Positions 17,876-25,703 of a stretch of 64,000 nt of DNA are shown piece after piece; within the stretch, counting starts at the first letter, position 1, and every line of letters starts with the position of its first letter. The notes under the pieces were generated by a model that worked only from the letters and a program-made list of their open reading frames with translations, searched no databases and was not told the origin of the DNA. Where the stretch lies: positions 38,175 through 102,174 of the forward strand of contig JAFVAR010000018.1 in assembly GCA_017480425.1 (NCBI GenBank), read 5' to 3'. The position numbers and the translations under genes are program-made. The stretch comes from a bacterium (GTDB lineage Bacteria > Cyanobacteriota > Vampirovibrionia > Gastranaerophilales > Gastranaerophilaceae).

Positions 17876-18115
17876 TTATTTTTTAGGTTGGTTTAAAAAT
17901 TCATATCCTATTTTTGTTGTATAGATATCAATGTTGTCAATAATTTGGGATTGTTTGTCTCTGATTTCGGTTAATATATGAGAAACCATTGGTGCCGGTA
18001 TAGGTTCGTCAATTTTATGTTCACAATATCCTAATAAAATTTCTATTTTATAAAAAATATCCCAAGCCTGTTCAAACAGTTCATTTGATAATTCGGAAAA
18101 TTCGTTAAAATTCAT
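17876..18115 (-). CDS. Small acidic protein, unknown
   Basis: 79 residues, predicted all-helical and acidic at the N-terminus (NEFSELSNELFEQAWDIFYKIEILLGYCEH), with no signal peptide or membrane segment. GGAGGA lies 5-7 nt before the ATG, supporting expression. It is convergent with accC (3 nt between stops) and divergent from the ribbon-helix-helix gene. I do not recognise the family. Confidence 0.6.
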   Translation of the reverse strand: MNFNEFSELSNELFEQAWDIFYKIEILLGYCEHKIDEPIPAPMVSHILTEIRDKQSQIIDNIDIYTTKIGYEFLNQPKK

Positions 18116-18227
18116 ATTTATCCTCCATAGTATAATTTTAGCATAATGTATTCAAAAATACAAATATATAAAATGAATACAAAAATAAAATATATAAAAA
18201 TATTTGATTATAGAATATAATTCAAAT

Positions 18228-18401
18228 ATGAAAAGTTTTAAGCCATTAAAACAAACAAAAACAAAGGAGAAATCAGTTATCAGTATAAGAATAGATACTG
18301 AAATGTTATCAAAGGTTGACCAATTAGCTGCAAAGACGGATATTAGCCGTAATGAGTTTTTGGTTCAATGTATAGAATATGCACTCAAGAATTTGGGCTA
18401 A
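18228..18401 (+). CDS. Ribbon-helix-helix DNA-binding protein
   Basis: 57 residues. A basic N-terminus is followed by KSVISIRIDTEMLSKVDQLAAKTDISRNEFLVQCIEYAL, a CopG/Arc-type fold with one beta strand that inserts in the major groove and two helices. It is likely a dimeric transcriptional regulator, or an antitoxin whose toxin is not visible next to it. ATG 18228 is preferred over an upstream TTG, although neither has a strong ribosome site. It ends 9 nt before tRNA-Gly. Confidence 0.7.
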   Translation: MKSFKPLKQTKTKEKSVISIRIDTEMLSKVDQLAAKTDISRNEFLVQCIEYALKNLG

Positions 18402-18410
18402 ATTATAAGT

Positions 18411-18482
18411 GCGGACGTAATTCAGTGGTAGAATGCAACCTTCCCAAGGTTGACGTCGGGAGTTCGAGCCTCCTCGTCCGCT
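18411..18482 (+). tRNA. tRNA-Gly (anticodon CCC)
   Basis: Complete cloverleaf: acceptor GCGGACG/CGTCCGC, D-arm ATTC/GAAT, anticodon stem CAACC/GGTTG with loop TTCCCAA (anticodon CCC), and T-loop TTCGAGC. No CCA is encoded; the discriminator is T. It starts 9 nt after the ribbon-helix-helix stop. The anticodon reads GGG, not TGA. Confidence 0.93.
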
Positions 18483-18492
18483 TTTTAATATT

Positions 18493-20079
18493 TTACTTTT
18501 TATTTGTTACGGAATCTAATAATTGTTTTTTATCTTTTTCCAGCTTATCTTCTCTTTCCTTGTTGCCAAACAATTGTACGGTACAAGCAGTAAGCGTTTC
18601 ACTGCATCCCTGAAGCCCGAATGAAATGTTTTGTATATAAGGATTTGAGTGTGTAAATAAACCCATACCGCCGCCGATTGCGCCGATTGTCGGATCACCT
18701 TTTGCAATACCATCCCATTTACCGTAGTATGCTTCGTATTGCATCATATTATCAGTTGCCGATTTTGAGCTATTTTCTTCCTCGGTAATGATATTCTTTT
18801 GTTCTAAATCGTTGCCTTTTTTCCCGAATAGCCATCTTGTACCTGCCATAGATGTCCAACTTGAACCGGAAGAACATGCAGCAATTATAACACCGAGTCC
18901 TGCCCATATGCCGCCCTTTTTAAGCGTGCTTCCTATTTTATTTAAGCCTTTGAGTTTCGGAAGAATGCCTTCTTTTCTTAGCATTTTTTCTGCCCTGTTA
19001 AAATTAATATGTTCATCTATAGTAGGTGCAATAAATGCACTTGACAATACACCCATAATTGCTGACGGAATAGCTATTGCTGTACCCCAGCCAAGACCAA
19101 AGTTGTCAGTATCTTGAATAAAATCTTTGCCGGCACCGGACAAATCATCAGCACTGCCTAAAAGAGTTTTCCACAAATAACTTGCTAAAACAGTTCCACC
19201 AACTAATGCTGCAGCACCTTTTCCTTTAGCTCCTTTAAATGCTTCTTTATACGCTTTTAGCGGATTAACAAACTTAGGTCTTCCGCCGTTATAAATTTCT
19301 TTCATTTGGGTTATATCTTTTAGTGCTTTTGCATTTTCTTTGGTTTCTTTGTATCCTCTGTACAGAGAGCCTCCCATAATTGCCATAACTACCGGTGCAA
19401 GATATCTTGACCATTTGCCGGCTTCTGACAGTTCTGATGCTTTAATTTCTTTTTTTGTAAATTCTGTTGAAGTTTTTTTAATATTTTCATGTTCTTTTTC
19501 AATAAATTGAGCCAATTGAGGGTTAATTTCCTCTAATGCTTTTTTGTCCTCATTTTTAAGATTTAATAAATCTATTTTTTTACCTTTATACTCTGCTTCT
19601 ATTTTGTAATAACTATCAAACATTGATTTTAATTTAATAATTTTTGTTTTATCTTCGTCAGAAATTTTCATTTGTTCAACTCTTGCAGTAACTTCATCAG
19701 GTGTTTTTGCAAGTAAATTAAACATGTCATTTACTCTTGCTTGATAAATTTCCTTTCTTACATATTTTAGCAATTCCTTGTATTCTTTTGAAAATTCATT
19801 CGGACTGGAAATATTAATTTCAAAACCGCTTGGAAGTTCAATTCCTTCTGCCTTTGCCTTATTTTCAATATATTGTTTTAAGAAAATATTTTTTTGAGTA
19901 TTTGTAATATTCGCATCGGATTGATTAAATGCAATCGCAGGAGCAGAATCTGTGCATTCTTGCGGTTGCTGATTACTTAAAATTTCTGATAAATTTTGTT
20001 CATTACTTGTTTTTGGGGTAGGGTTAGTTTTTGTATAATACTCTTGTTTATTTACTTTTGTAACCTCAAAATTTCCCAT
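18493..20079 (-). CDS. Large lineage-specific protein with C-terminal membrane/glycine-rich region
   Basis: 528 residues, family not recognised. Residues 1-60 are Asn/Gln/Thr-rich and look disordered. About 60-215 is charged and probably helical or coiled-coil. From about 225 on, several hydrophobic glycine/alanine-rich stretches appear (YLAPVVMAIMGGSLY, GKGAAALVGGTVLASYLW, AIPSAIMGVLSSAFIAP, GGIWAGLGVIIAACSSG). There is no N-terminal signal peptide. A strong AAGGAGAT precedes the ATG. The layout resembles surface or effector-like proteins, but this is only an impression. Confidence 0.7.
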   Translation of the reverse strand: MGNFEVTKVNKQEYYTKTNPTPKTSNEQNLSEILSNQQPQECTDSAPAIAFNQSDANITNTQKNIFLKQYIENKAKAEGIELPSGFEINISSPNEFSKEYKELLKYVRKEIYQARVNDMFNLLAKTPDEVTARVEQMKISDEDKTKIIKLKSMFDSYYKIEAEYKGKKIDLLNLKNEDKKALEEINPQLAQFIEKEHENIKKTSTEFTKKEIKASELSEAGKWSRYLAPVVMAIMGGSLYRGYKETKENAKALKDITQMKEIYNGGRPKFVNPLKAYKEAFKGAKGKGAAALVGGTVLASYLWKTLLGSADDLSGAGKDFIQDTDNFGLGWGTAIAIPSAIMGVLSSAFIAPTIDEHINFNRAEKMLRKEGILPKLKGLNKIGSTLKKGGIWAGLGVIIAACSSGSSWTSMAGTRWLFGKKGNDLEQKNIITEEENSSKSATDNMMQYEAYYGKWDGIAKGDPTIGAIGGGMGLFTHSNPYIQNISFGLQGCSETLTACTVQLFGNKEREDKLEKDKKQLLDSVTNKK

Positions 20080-20381
20080 GTTAAATCTCCTTATATCTTT
20101 CTATTTGCAATTGTTCTGTCTCTTATAAACAATTAGATTTAATTACTAATAATCCCCATTGTCTTACATGAATATAAAGTTTTTTTTATGCAGAAAATTG
20201 TTTATTTTAATTTACAAGTTTACAAAAATTAACAAAGAAATTAAAATTTTTAAAATTTTATTAAAGTTGTAAAAGAATTATGAAAATGATAGAATTTTCA
20301 AGTAAGGCAAATAATTTAAAAACCTTATTTAGACTTTGTTTTGGCATATTTGATTAAAACTGTTGCTAAGAGGATTACGTT
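20080..20381. other. Divergent intergenic region, AT-rich
   Basis: About 300 bp between divergent genes. It contains homopolymeric A/T runs and the 18493-20079 gene's Shine-Dalgarno. Promoters for both directions are presumably here, but I see no convincing full promoter, RNA gene or open frame. Confidence 0.5.
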
Positions 20382-21065
20382 TTGAATATAGAAAGTAGTA
20401 TTTTTTCAAGATACACACCCGATTTTAAAAAAATTAAAAACTACGGATTTAAACTTAAAAACGACGAGTATTATATTGAAAGACAAATAAAAAACGGTGA
20501 GTTTAAAGCGGTTATAAAAATTAATAATTCAGGACAAATTACAGGAACTGTATATGACGTTGAAAATAATGAAGAATATTTACCGCTCAGACTTGAAAAT
20601 CAACAGGGAGCTTTTGTAGGCGAAATAAAAACCGAATATGAGTCAGTTTTGATTGATATAAGGGAAAAATGCTTTAACCAAAACTATTTTGTTTCCAAAC
20701 AGGGGAACAGAATTGCGCAATTGATATTAAAAAAATATGGAGACAGTCCTGTTTTTATGTGGGAAAAATTTCCGACTTTCGGAGTTTACAAAAATCCTGA
20801 AAATAACAAATGGTACGGATTGATTATGAATATTGAGAGATTCAGGCTGGGTGAAGAGAGCGAAGATTTTGTTGAGGTTATGAACTTAAAGCTTGATAAA
20901 GACAAGATTCCTGACTTAGTAAAAAAGGACGGGTTCTATTCTGCTTGGCATATGAACAAAAAATATTGGGTTAGTTTAAGTTTGGATGATACATTAAGTG
21001 ATGCTGAAGTAATGAAGTGTATTGAAGAAAGTCATTCATATACTGAAAAAAAGGTAAAAAAATAG
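20382..21065 (+). CDS. MmcQ/YjbR-family protein
   Basis: 227 residues. The C-terminal half (about 115-220) matches the MmcQ/YjbR fold: GDSPVFMWEKFPTFGVYKN, NKWYGLIMNI, then NLKLDKDKIPDLV and YSAWHMNKKYWVSL. The N-terminal 110 residues are the extension common in longer members. Members resemble double-wing DNA-binding proteins; the role is unclear. It starts at TTG 20382, supported by GAGGA about 8 nt upstream. It is a single gene closed by the terminator at 21065. Confidence 0.75.
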   Translation: MNIESSIFSRYTPDFKKIKNYGFKLKNDEYYIERQIKNGEFKAVIKINNSGQITGTVYDVENNEEYLPLRLENQQGAFVGEIKTEYESVLIDIREKCFNQNYFVSKQGNRIAQLILKKYGDSPVFMWEKFPTFGVYKNPENNKWYGLIMNIERFRLGEESEDFVEVMNLKLDKDKIPDLVKKDGFYSAWHMNKKYWVSLSLDDTLSDAEVMKCIEESHSYTEKKVKK

Positions 21066-21098
21066 AAAGGGCCTCTTCGGCCCTTTCCATTCTTTTAA
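21065..21098 (+). terminator. Rho-independent terminator after the MmcQ-like gene
   Basis: GAAAGGGCC, TCTTC loop, GGCCCTTTC (21065-21087), followed by CATTCTTTT. The stem begins in the stop codon. Confidence 0.8.
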
Positions 21099-21220
21099 TG
21101 AACTAAGGTGCAGTGTTTTTAACTGCTACTATTATTATAACGTATTTTTTATCCTTTTCAATCCTACAGTACAAAAATATGATAAAATAGTAATAAAGGA
21201 TTAGAATTATAGGAGTATAT

Positions 21221-21901
21221 ATGAAAAAGGTTTTTGTTGTTTTGAGCTTGTTGTGCATTTGTAATCCTTGTGTTGCGGATTTAACAGGTGATACGTACGT
21301 TCAAGGAAGAGTTGATAATATTGGTGTTAAACTTTTGAATGCTAATCGAATTCAAAACAGGATGATTTTTGTTTATACAAAAGAGCAAAAGCAGAAAGAA
21401 TTATCTTTAAGCAAGTCGCTTACAAGCAGGCAGATTATTGTTTATGACGGCTTATACCAATCTGTTCAAACAGATGATGAGTTGGCAGCAATGCTTGCCA
21501 GAGAAATTTCTTCTGCGGTAAAATCTTATAGCGGGATTTGGGGCGGAAAACTTGATGCTGCTCAGGTAACGCTGGGCTCTAAAAAATTTGAAACAGTTGC
21601 AGATAAAAGAGCGGTTGATTATATGGTTAATGCAGGTTATAACCCTCTTGGTTTAATTGTATATATTAACAAAACTTGTCCCCAAAAACGGGGAGATAAA
21701 ATAGGCAGGCACAACCTTACGTCTAAAAGACTTGCCAGAATTTATGAGTACATAACTTATAAATATCCTTCTTATCTTGAAAATAACGAATACATAAATA
21801 ATGAATTTTATCAGAATTTTCTTTTAACTTCAGTAGAGAATCGCAAAAAGCTTGAGCAAAAAATAAAAACAGGTTCAAAAGAGGAAATAGATTATGAATA
21901 A
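21221..21901 (+). CDS. Exported, degenerate M48-like peptidase homologue
   Basis: 226 residues with a signal peptide (cleavage near CVA-DL). The stretch from about 60 resembles M48 metalloproteases: IIVYDGLYQSVQTDDELAAMLAREISSAV aligns with the helix that normally carries HExxH, and FETVADKRAVDYMVNAGYNPLG with the second ligand helix. The zinc motif reads REISS instead of HExxH, so peptidase activity is unlikely. It may be a periplasmic binding or chaperone-like derivative. It overlaps the next gene by 8 nt. Confidence 0.7.
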   Translation: MKKVFVVLSLLCICNPCVADLTGDTYVQGRVDNIGVKLLNANRIQNRMIFVYTKEQKQKELSLSKSLTSRQIIVYDGLYQSVQTDDELAAMLAREISSAVKSYSGIWGGKLDAAQVTLGSKKFETVADKRAVDYMVNAGYNPLGLIVYINKTCPQKRGDKIGRHNLTSKRLARIYEYITYKYPSYLENNEYINNEFYQNFLLTSVENRKKLEQKIKTGSKEEIDYE

Positions 21902-22394
21902 AGTTTTTCTCACATTTATAATGTTTTTATTTTCATTTATGCAAGTAAATGCGCTTTCGTACAACTATTCTTCAACAAAAAGTGTGCCTATAAAACTAAA
22001 AATAGTAAAAGAAATAGATTCTGAATCAGAAATTTATGAAGGTCAAAAAATAAATTTTATAACAATTTCAGATGTCCAATATAACGGAAAACTCGTTGTT
22101 GCAAGAGGAGAAATTATTCCGGCAAAAATTGAGACCATTGTAACGTCAGGGATGAACGGATTTCCGGCGGAAATAATAGTTGATGAATTTGAAATTCCTG
22201 GGATTAAGAGTTCTCAACTCGTAGGTACTTCTGTTAAAAAAGGGCAAAATCGTGCTCTTTGGGTATATCCTCTAAAATGGGCATTAACTCCTATTCCTTT
22301 TGTGGGTTCGCTTACAAATCTTATAATGGGCGGGCATGCAAAAATCAATTCGACAGATATTTTTACGGTTTATTACTATCCTGAATGGAAATAA
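21894..22394 (+). CDS. Exported protein, unknown
   Basis: 166 residues with a clear signal peptide (hydrophobic core, cleavage near VNA-LS). The mature part is beta-rich (VPIKLKIVKEI, INFITISDVQYNGKLVVARGEIIPAKIETIV) and contains a small hydrophobic segment (WALTPIPFVGSLTNLIMGG). It overlaps the upstream M48-like gene, so the two are probably translated together and may act together in the periplasm or outer membrane. Family not recognised. Confidence 0.7.
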   Translation: MNKVFLTFIMFLFSFMQVNALSYNYSSTKSVPIKLKIVKEIDSESEIYEGQKINFITISDVQYNGKLVVARGEIIPAKIETIVTSGMNGFPAEIIVDEFEIPGIKSSQLVGTSVKKGQNRALWVYPLKWALTPIPFVGSLTNLIMGGHAKINSTDIFTVYYYPEWK

Positions 22395-22461
22395 AATTTA
22401 TTATTGACAAAACTTGTATAATCAAATTTAATAATGGTATAATCAGAAAAAAGGTTTTTAT

Positions 22462-22893
22462 ATGAGAAAATTTATTTTATTAACTTGTTTATTAATTCCA
22501 CTATCAGTTTTAGCACAGGAAGATTATTCTTTAAACGGGGTTGATGAGCCTCAATGGAAAAGTTTTGCTCCTCCTGCGTACATAGATGTTAAAGCTCCGA
22601 GAGGTTTCGGAAAATTTAATGACACTGCTTCATATTGGTATAAGCGTCGTGTAGAATTTGAAAACGGTATAGAAAAATGCCGTGAAGTAGAAAAAACGGA
22701 AGCAAAAGTTAGTTGCTATCAAGAACTTAAAGTTAAACAATACCAAAAAAACAGTGACTATAATGCACGTTTAGAGGCTATAGAAAGAGCAAAGCACCTG
22801 CCTCAGGAAATGCAGGATCCTACAAACAACATGGTTCCGATTGGCGGTTATTTGAACAATATGATGAAATATATGCCTAATGAATTTCGGTAA
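22462..22893 (+). CDS. Small exported protein, unknown
   Basis: 143 residues with a signal peptide (FILLTCLLIPLSVLAQ, cleavage after VLA). The mature part is hydrophilic, with two cysteines about 10 apart (EKCREVEKTEAKVSCYQ) that could form a disulfide. AAAAAAGG precedes the ATG and a TATAAT lies at about 22437. It follows the two exported proteins in the same direction. Its last 17 nt overlap the opposing rdgB 3' end. Confidence 0.7.
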   Translation: MRKFILLTCLLIPLSVLAQEDYSLNGVDEPQWKSFAPPAYIDVKAPRGFGKFNDTASYWYKRRVEFENGIEKCREVEKTEAKVSCYQELKVKQYQKNSDYNARLEAIERAKHLPQEMQDPTNNMVPIGGYLNNMMKYMPNEFR

Positions 22894-23470
22894 TAAGTAA
22901 ATTTGTTTTAATGTAATTTAAAATCTGTCTGAGGGCGACTGAGCGGTGGGAAATTTGATTTTTTTCATCTTCGGAGAGTTCTGCGATTGTTTTGGTATAA
23001 TTTCTCGGTAAAAAAATCGGGTCGTAACCGAATCCGTTTTTACCTCTTGGCTCTCTTATTATTGTACCTTCACATCTGCCTTCAAAACTGTATTCGACTT
23101 TTCCTTGCGGGTTAATAAGAGTCATTGCGCAAGCAAAGTATGCTTTTCTGTCAGCAGTTCCGTTGAGTTCGTTTAAAACACGTTTTATGCGTAATTCCGG
23201 AGTATCGGCATATCTGGCAGAATATATCCCCGGAGCTCCGTTTAGGGCATCAATACACAAACCGGAGTCATCCGCTAAAATCCAAGATTTTGCGAGTTTC
23301 CAAGCTTCTCGTGCCTTTATGTATGAATTTTCTTGAAATGTTTTTCCGTTTTCTATCGGATTAAAATTATTAGGCGGCAAAATGAATTTCACGTCTATCC
23401 CGTAGTCTGCGGCTATTTCATTAATTTCCTGAACTTTATGTTCGTTTGATGATGCTAAAACAATTTTCAT
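22877..23470 (-). CDS. rdgB: XTP/dITP diphosphatase (non-canonical purine NTP pyrophosphatase)
   Basis: 197 residues, normal length for the HAM1/RdgB family. It hydrolyses dITP, ITP and XTP to monophosphates, keeping deaminated bases out of DNA. Family motifs: LASSNEHKVQEI (substrate loop), TFQENSYIKA, ILADDSGLCIDALNGAPGIYSARYA (metal and base binding) and GFGYDPIF. The 3' end overlaps the convergent small exported gene by 17 nt. Confidence 0.94.
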   Translation of the reverse strand: MKIVLASSNEHKVQEINEIAADYGIDVKFILPPNNFNPIENGKTFQENSYIKAREAWKLAKSWILADDSGLCIDALNGAPGIYSARYADTPELRIKRVLNELNGTADRKAYFACAMTLINPQGKVEYSFEGRCEGTIIREPRGKNGFGYDPIFLPRNYTKTIAELSEDEKNQISHRSVALRQILNYIKTNLLITEIH

Positions 23471-23514
23471 AATTTGAGTTTATCATAATGAGAAATCTAA
23501 AACAATAAATAATA

Positions 23515-23550
23515 GAAATCGCCGATAAGAAATTTCCAATCGGCGAATTT
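23515..23550 (-). terminator. Hairpin downstream of hpf
   Basis: TCGCCGAT (23519-23526) pairs with ATCGGCGA (23539-23546). On the minus strand it follows the hpf stop and is trailed by a T-rich stretch (TTTCTATTATTT), so it is a likely terminator. Confidence 0.6.
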
Positions 23551-23584
23551 TGATAAATCTCATTATTTAGTTTTTATAAACTTA

Positions 23585-23938
23585 TTAACTTTCTACAGCT
23601 TCTTCAGCAACTTCAGTGTTTCTGATTGTTGTTTTATCAGAACCTAAAGCTTTGTCCTTAAACTTTTTAACCTGTCTGTCAAGCTTGTCTGCCAATAGGT
23701 CAATGCTTGCATACATTGAATCGTCTGATTCTTCGCAATGAACAACGCCTGTGTTCATTTTACATGATACTTCTGCAACGTGCTTACCTGTTGCGGCAGG
23801 GTTCTTAATAACAGAAAGAATTACGTCAATACCTGTAATTTGGTCATAGTGATTTGCGACTTTTCCTATTTTTTCTTTGACGTAAGCCTTGATAGCATCG
23901 GTAATTTCAATATTTTTACCGGTAACGTGTATATGCAT
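23585..23938 (-). CDS. hpf: Ribosome hibernation promoting factor, short form
   Basis: 117 residues. It binds the decoding centre of 30S and inactivates ribosomes in stasis. The start MHIHVTGKNIEITDAIKAYVKEKI and the CEESDDSMYASIDLLADKLDRQVKKFKDK helix are typical. It lacks the C-terminal dimerisation domain of long HPF, so it belongs to the short HPF/YfiA class. AGGAGGT lies 4-5 nt before the ATG. Confidence 0.9.
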   Translation of the reverse strand: MHIHVTGKNIEITDAIKAYVKEKIGKVANHYDQITGIDVILSVIKNPAATGKHVAEVSCKMNTGVVHCEESDDSMYASIDLLADKLDRQVKKFKDKALGSDKTTIRNTEVAEEAVES

Positions 23939-24095
23939 GTAAACCTCCTATATACTACTTCTTTATTGTACTACATTTTTCATGCTTTTTAAAGAGGGCA
24001 AATAACTAAACAAAATATAAATGCACAAAGTTACCACATACTTTGTATGTACAAACGGTAGTGACTTTATGTAAACTTATACAAAAGTGAAGTAG

Positions 24096-24314
24096 TTAAG
24101 ATTCTATAACTTGAGGCATTTCAACTTTAGGAGCGCCAATAGTTCTGACTAATTCTAAAACGGCAGCTTTCATTTGGCATTTTTGTGCAGTTGCGCTAAA
24201 AAAGTCGCTATAAAAACATCCGTCACACACACAACCTCTTTTATAGCATTCTAAAGCAGTAGGTGTCCATCTCTTAACTGCTATAGCTCTCCCCATATCA
24301 CGACTTTTAAACAC
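24096..24314 (-). CDS. Small cysteine-rich protein, unknown
   Basis: 72 residues starting at GTG 24314, chosen because GGAGG lies 6 nt upstream. Five cysteines form ECYKRGCVCDGC...KCQMK, spacing C-x5-C-x-C-x2-C-x15-C, suggesting a bound metal or Fe-S centre. The last helix is AAVLELVRTIGAPKVEMP. No signal peptide or membrane segment. Similar small Cys-rich proteins are, from memory, common in clostridia, but I cannot name a function. Confidence 0.6.
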   Translation of the reverse strand: MFKSRDMGRAIAVKRWTPTALECYKRGCVCDGCFYSDFFSATAQKCQMKAAVLELVRTIGAPKVEMPQVIES

Positions 24315-24623
24315 TTATATCCTCCGAAAATTATTTTCAAAATATTATCTTACAAACAATAAAACTGAGAGTACTCCCCTTTGCTCTCAATCTATATTTC
24401 TATTATATTGACTAAGTTCGCTTTTACAAGCCGTTTTAAGCCAAATGTAAAGTTTTTTAACGACATGTTTTATGCCCAATATTGCTGCAATATGGGCGTT
24501 TAAGACATGCCAATTTACCACGAATACATGATTGCGGCGAAAAAAAACATGAAAACGCATGTCTTGAGCATGTTTTCATGTATTTTTATATATATTAAGT
24601 TTTGTAACGATGTTGGCATGGTT
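24315..24623. other. Gene-free region with two strong hairpins
   Basis: No convincing frame. Near-palindrome one is GCCCAATATTG...CAATATGGGC (about 24474-24498), flanked by GACATG on both sides. Near-palindrome two (about 24548-24580) pairs ACATGAAAAC/CATG with CATG/TTTTCATGT and is followed by a T-rich stretch, so it could terminate the 24624 gene pair on the minus strand or end a small RNA. Confidence 0.45.
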
Positions 24624-24782
24624 TTATTTTTTATAAGAATTTTCAATTTTAGATTTAATCATTTTCATTTCTTCACGGGTTAAAAAAGCTGAAAATCTTA
24701 TAAATTCATACATTGCATCATCATATGAATATTGTCCTCTTTCAACTTTTTGCATCCATTCTCGGACTTCTCTTGTAATCAT
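24624..24782 (-). CDS. Small helical protein, unknown
   Basis: 52 residues, too short to stand out by length alone: MITREVREWMQKVERG, then a DDAMYEFIRFSAFL helix and a lysine-rich C-terminus. Its ATG overlaps the TAA of the upstream gene by one base (TAATG), the classic arrangement for coupled translation, which is the main reason to believe it. Unknown family; possibly a partner of the DUF1653-like protein. Confidence 0.6.
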   Translation of the reverse strand: MITREVREWMQKVERGQYSYDDAMYEFIRFSAFLTREEMKMIKSKIENSYKK

Positions 24783-24991
24783 TATTCAATGACCTCAGTA
24801 AATCTTAAAGTTCCTTTGTTATCGACAATTTCGTTCCACATGTAGGCGGGTCTAACCCATGTATCACCTGTTTTAAGCGATTTGTATACAATCATGTCTT
24901 CAACTGTCTCAGAATGCTTTGCAAAGTCTATAACTTTATATAAATTCCCTTTGTAGTGGCGATAAATTTTACCTATTTTTATTTCTTGCAT
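24782..24991 (-). CDS. DUF1653-family protein
   Basis: 69 residues. The pattern KIYRHYKGNLYKVIDFAKHSET, MIVYKSL and WVRPAYMWNEIV is characteristic of DUF1653, a small single-domain beta family of unknown role in many bacteria. It is followed by an overlapping small gene. No nearby promoter is obvious. Confidence 0.75.
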   Translation of the reverse strand: MQEIKIGKIYRHYKGNLYKVIDFAKHSETVEDMIVYKSLKTGDTWVRPAYMWNEIVDNKGTLRFTEVIE

Positions 24992-25041
24992 ACGCTTATG
25001 GTATCATAAAATTATAAATGGTACACAGTTTGGGTGAATAA

Positions 25042-25671
25042 ATGTCGAGATATATAGCAATAACGGATATTCATGGTGAGTTAGATAAGTTAAACAGTCT
25101 GTTAGACAAAATAGAAGCCGGACCTAATGATATTTTTGTATTTATGGGTGATTATATTGACAGAGGTCCAAACTCTCGTGGTGTAGTTGACCGAATTATA
25201 GAGCAAGGCAAAAAATATAAATGTGTTTATCTTATAGGTTCCCATGAGTATGCTTTACTGCATTGCAAGCAAGATGATTATTATCAGTTTTTGTTTGATA
25301 ATTATGGGGGTCCTGCAACGTCCGGAAGTTATGGCGGATTTGATAATATTTTTAAAATCCATGGTGAGTTTTTCAATAGCTTAAAGTTTTATTATTTAAC
25401 TGATAAGTATTTGTTTATTCATGCCGGAATTAATCCTGCTTACCCGTTAGAAAAGCAAAATGAAGTCGATATGGTATATATAAGAGGTAAATTCATCTAT
25501 TCAAAACATAATTTACCTCAAAAGATAATTTTTGGGCATACAGAGTTTGATAAGCCGTATGTGGATGAAGGTAAAATAGGGATTGATTTGGGATGCGGAA
25601 AATATAAGAACGCTCATTTGTGCGGGCTTATATTAGATAACGGAAAAGAAGAATTTATTTATTCTGATTAG
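25042..25671 (+). CDS. PPP-family metallophosphatase (Ser/Thr phosphatase-like)
   Basis: 209 residues with a calcineurin-like fold. Metal-binding motifs in order: TDIHGE (about 8-13), GDYIDRG (about 35-41), GSHEY (about 66-70), FIHAGI and FGHT. The third motif is normally GNHE; here the metal- and phosphate-binding Asn is Ser, which may weaken or change activity. Bacterial PPP enzymes dephosphorylate proteins or diadenosine tetraphosphate. It lies 32 nt before two CheR-like genes in the same direction. Confidence 0.85.
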   Translation: MSRYIAITDIHGELDKLNSLLDKIEAGPNDIFVFMGDYIDRGPNSRGVVDRIIEQGKKYKCVYLIGSHEYALLHCKQDDYYQFLFDNYGGPATSGSYGGFDNIFKIHGEFFNSLKFYYLTDKYLFIHAGINPAYPLEKQNEVDMVYIRGKFIYSKHNLPQKIIFGHTEFDKPYVDEGKIGIDLGCGKYKNAHLCGLILDNGKEEFIYSD

Positions 25672-25703
25672 CAAAAATTTTATTTAGAGATTTTATATAA
25701 AGT

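Noticed and set aside
23520..23528. GCCGATAA, an exact sigma28 -10 sequence
   Set aside because: It is one arm of the hpf terminator hairpin and lacks a TAAAGTTT box upstream.
24450..24480. TAAAGTTT as another sigma28 promoter
   Set aside because: No GCCG-type -10 at the right distance and no plus-strand gene follows. The same holds for TAAAGTTT-like strings near 20170 and 47229.
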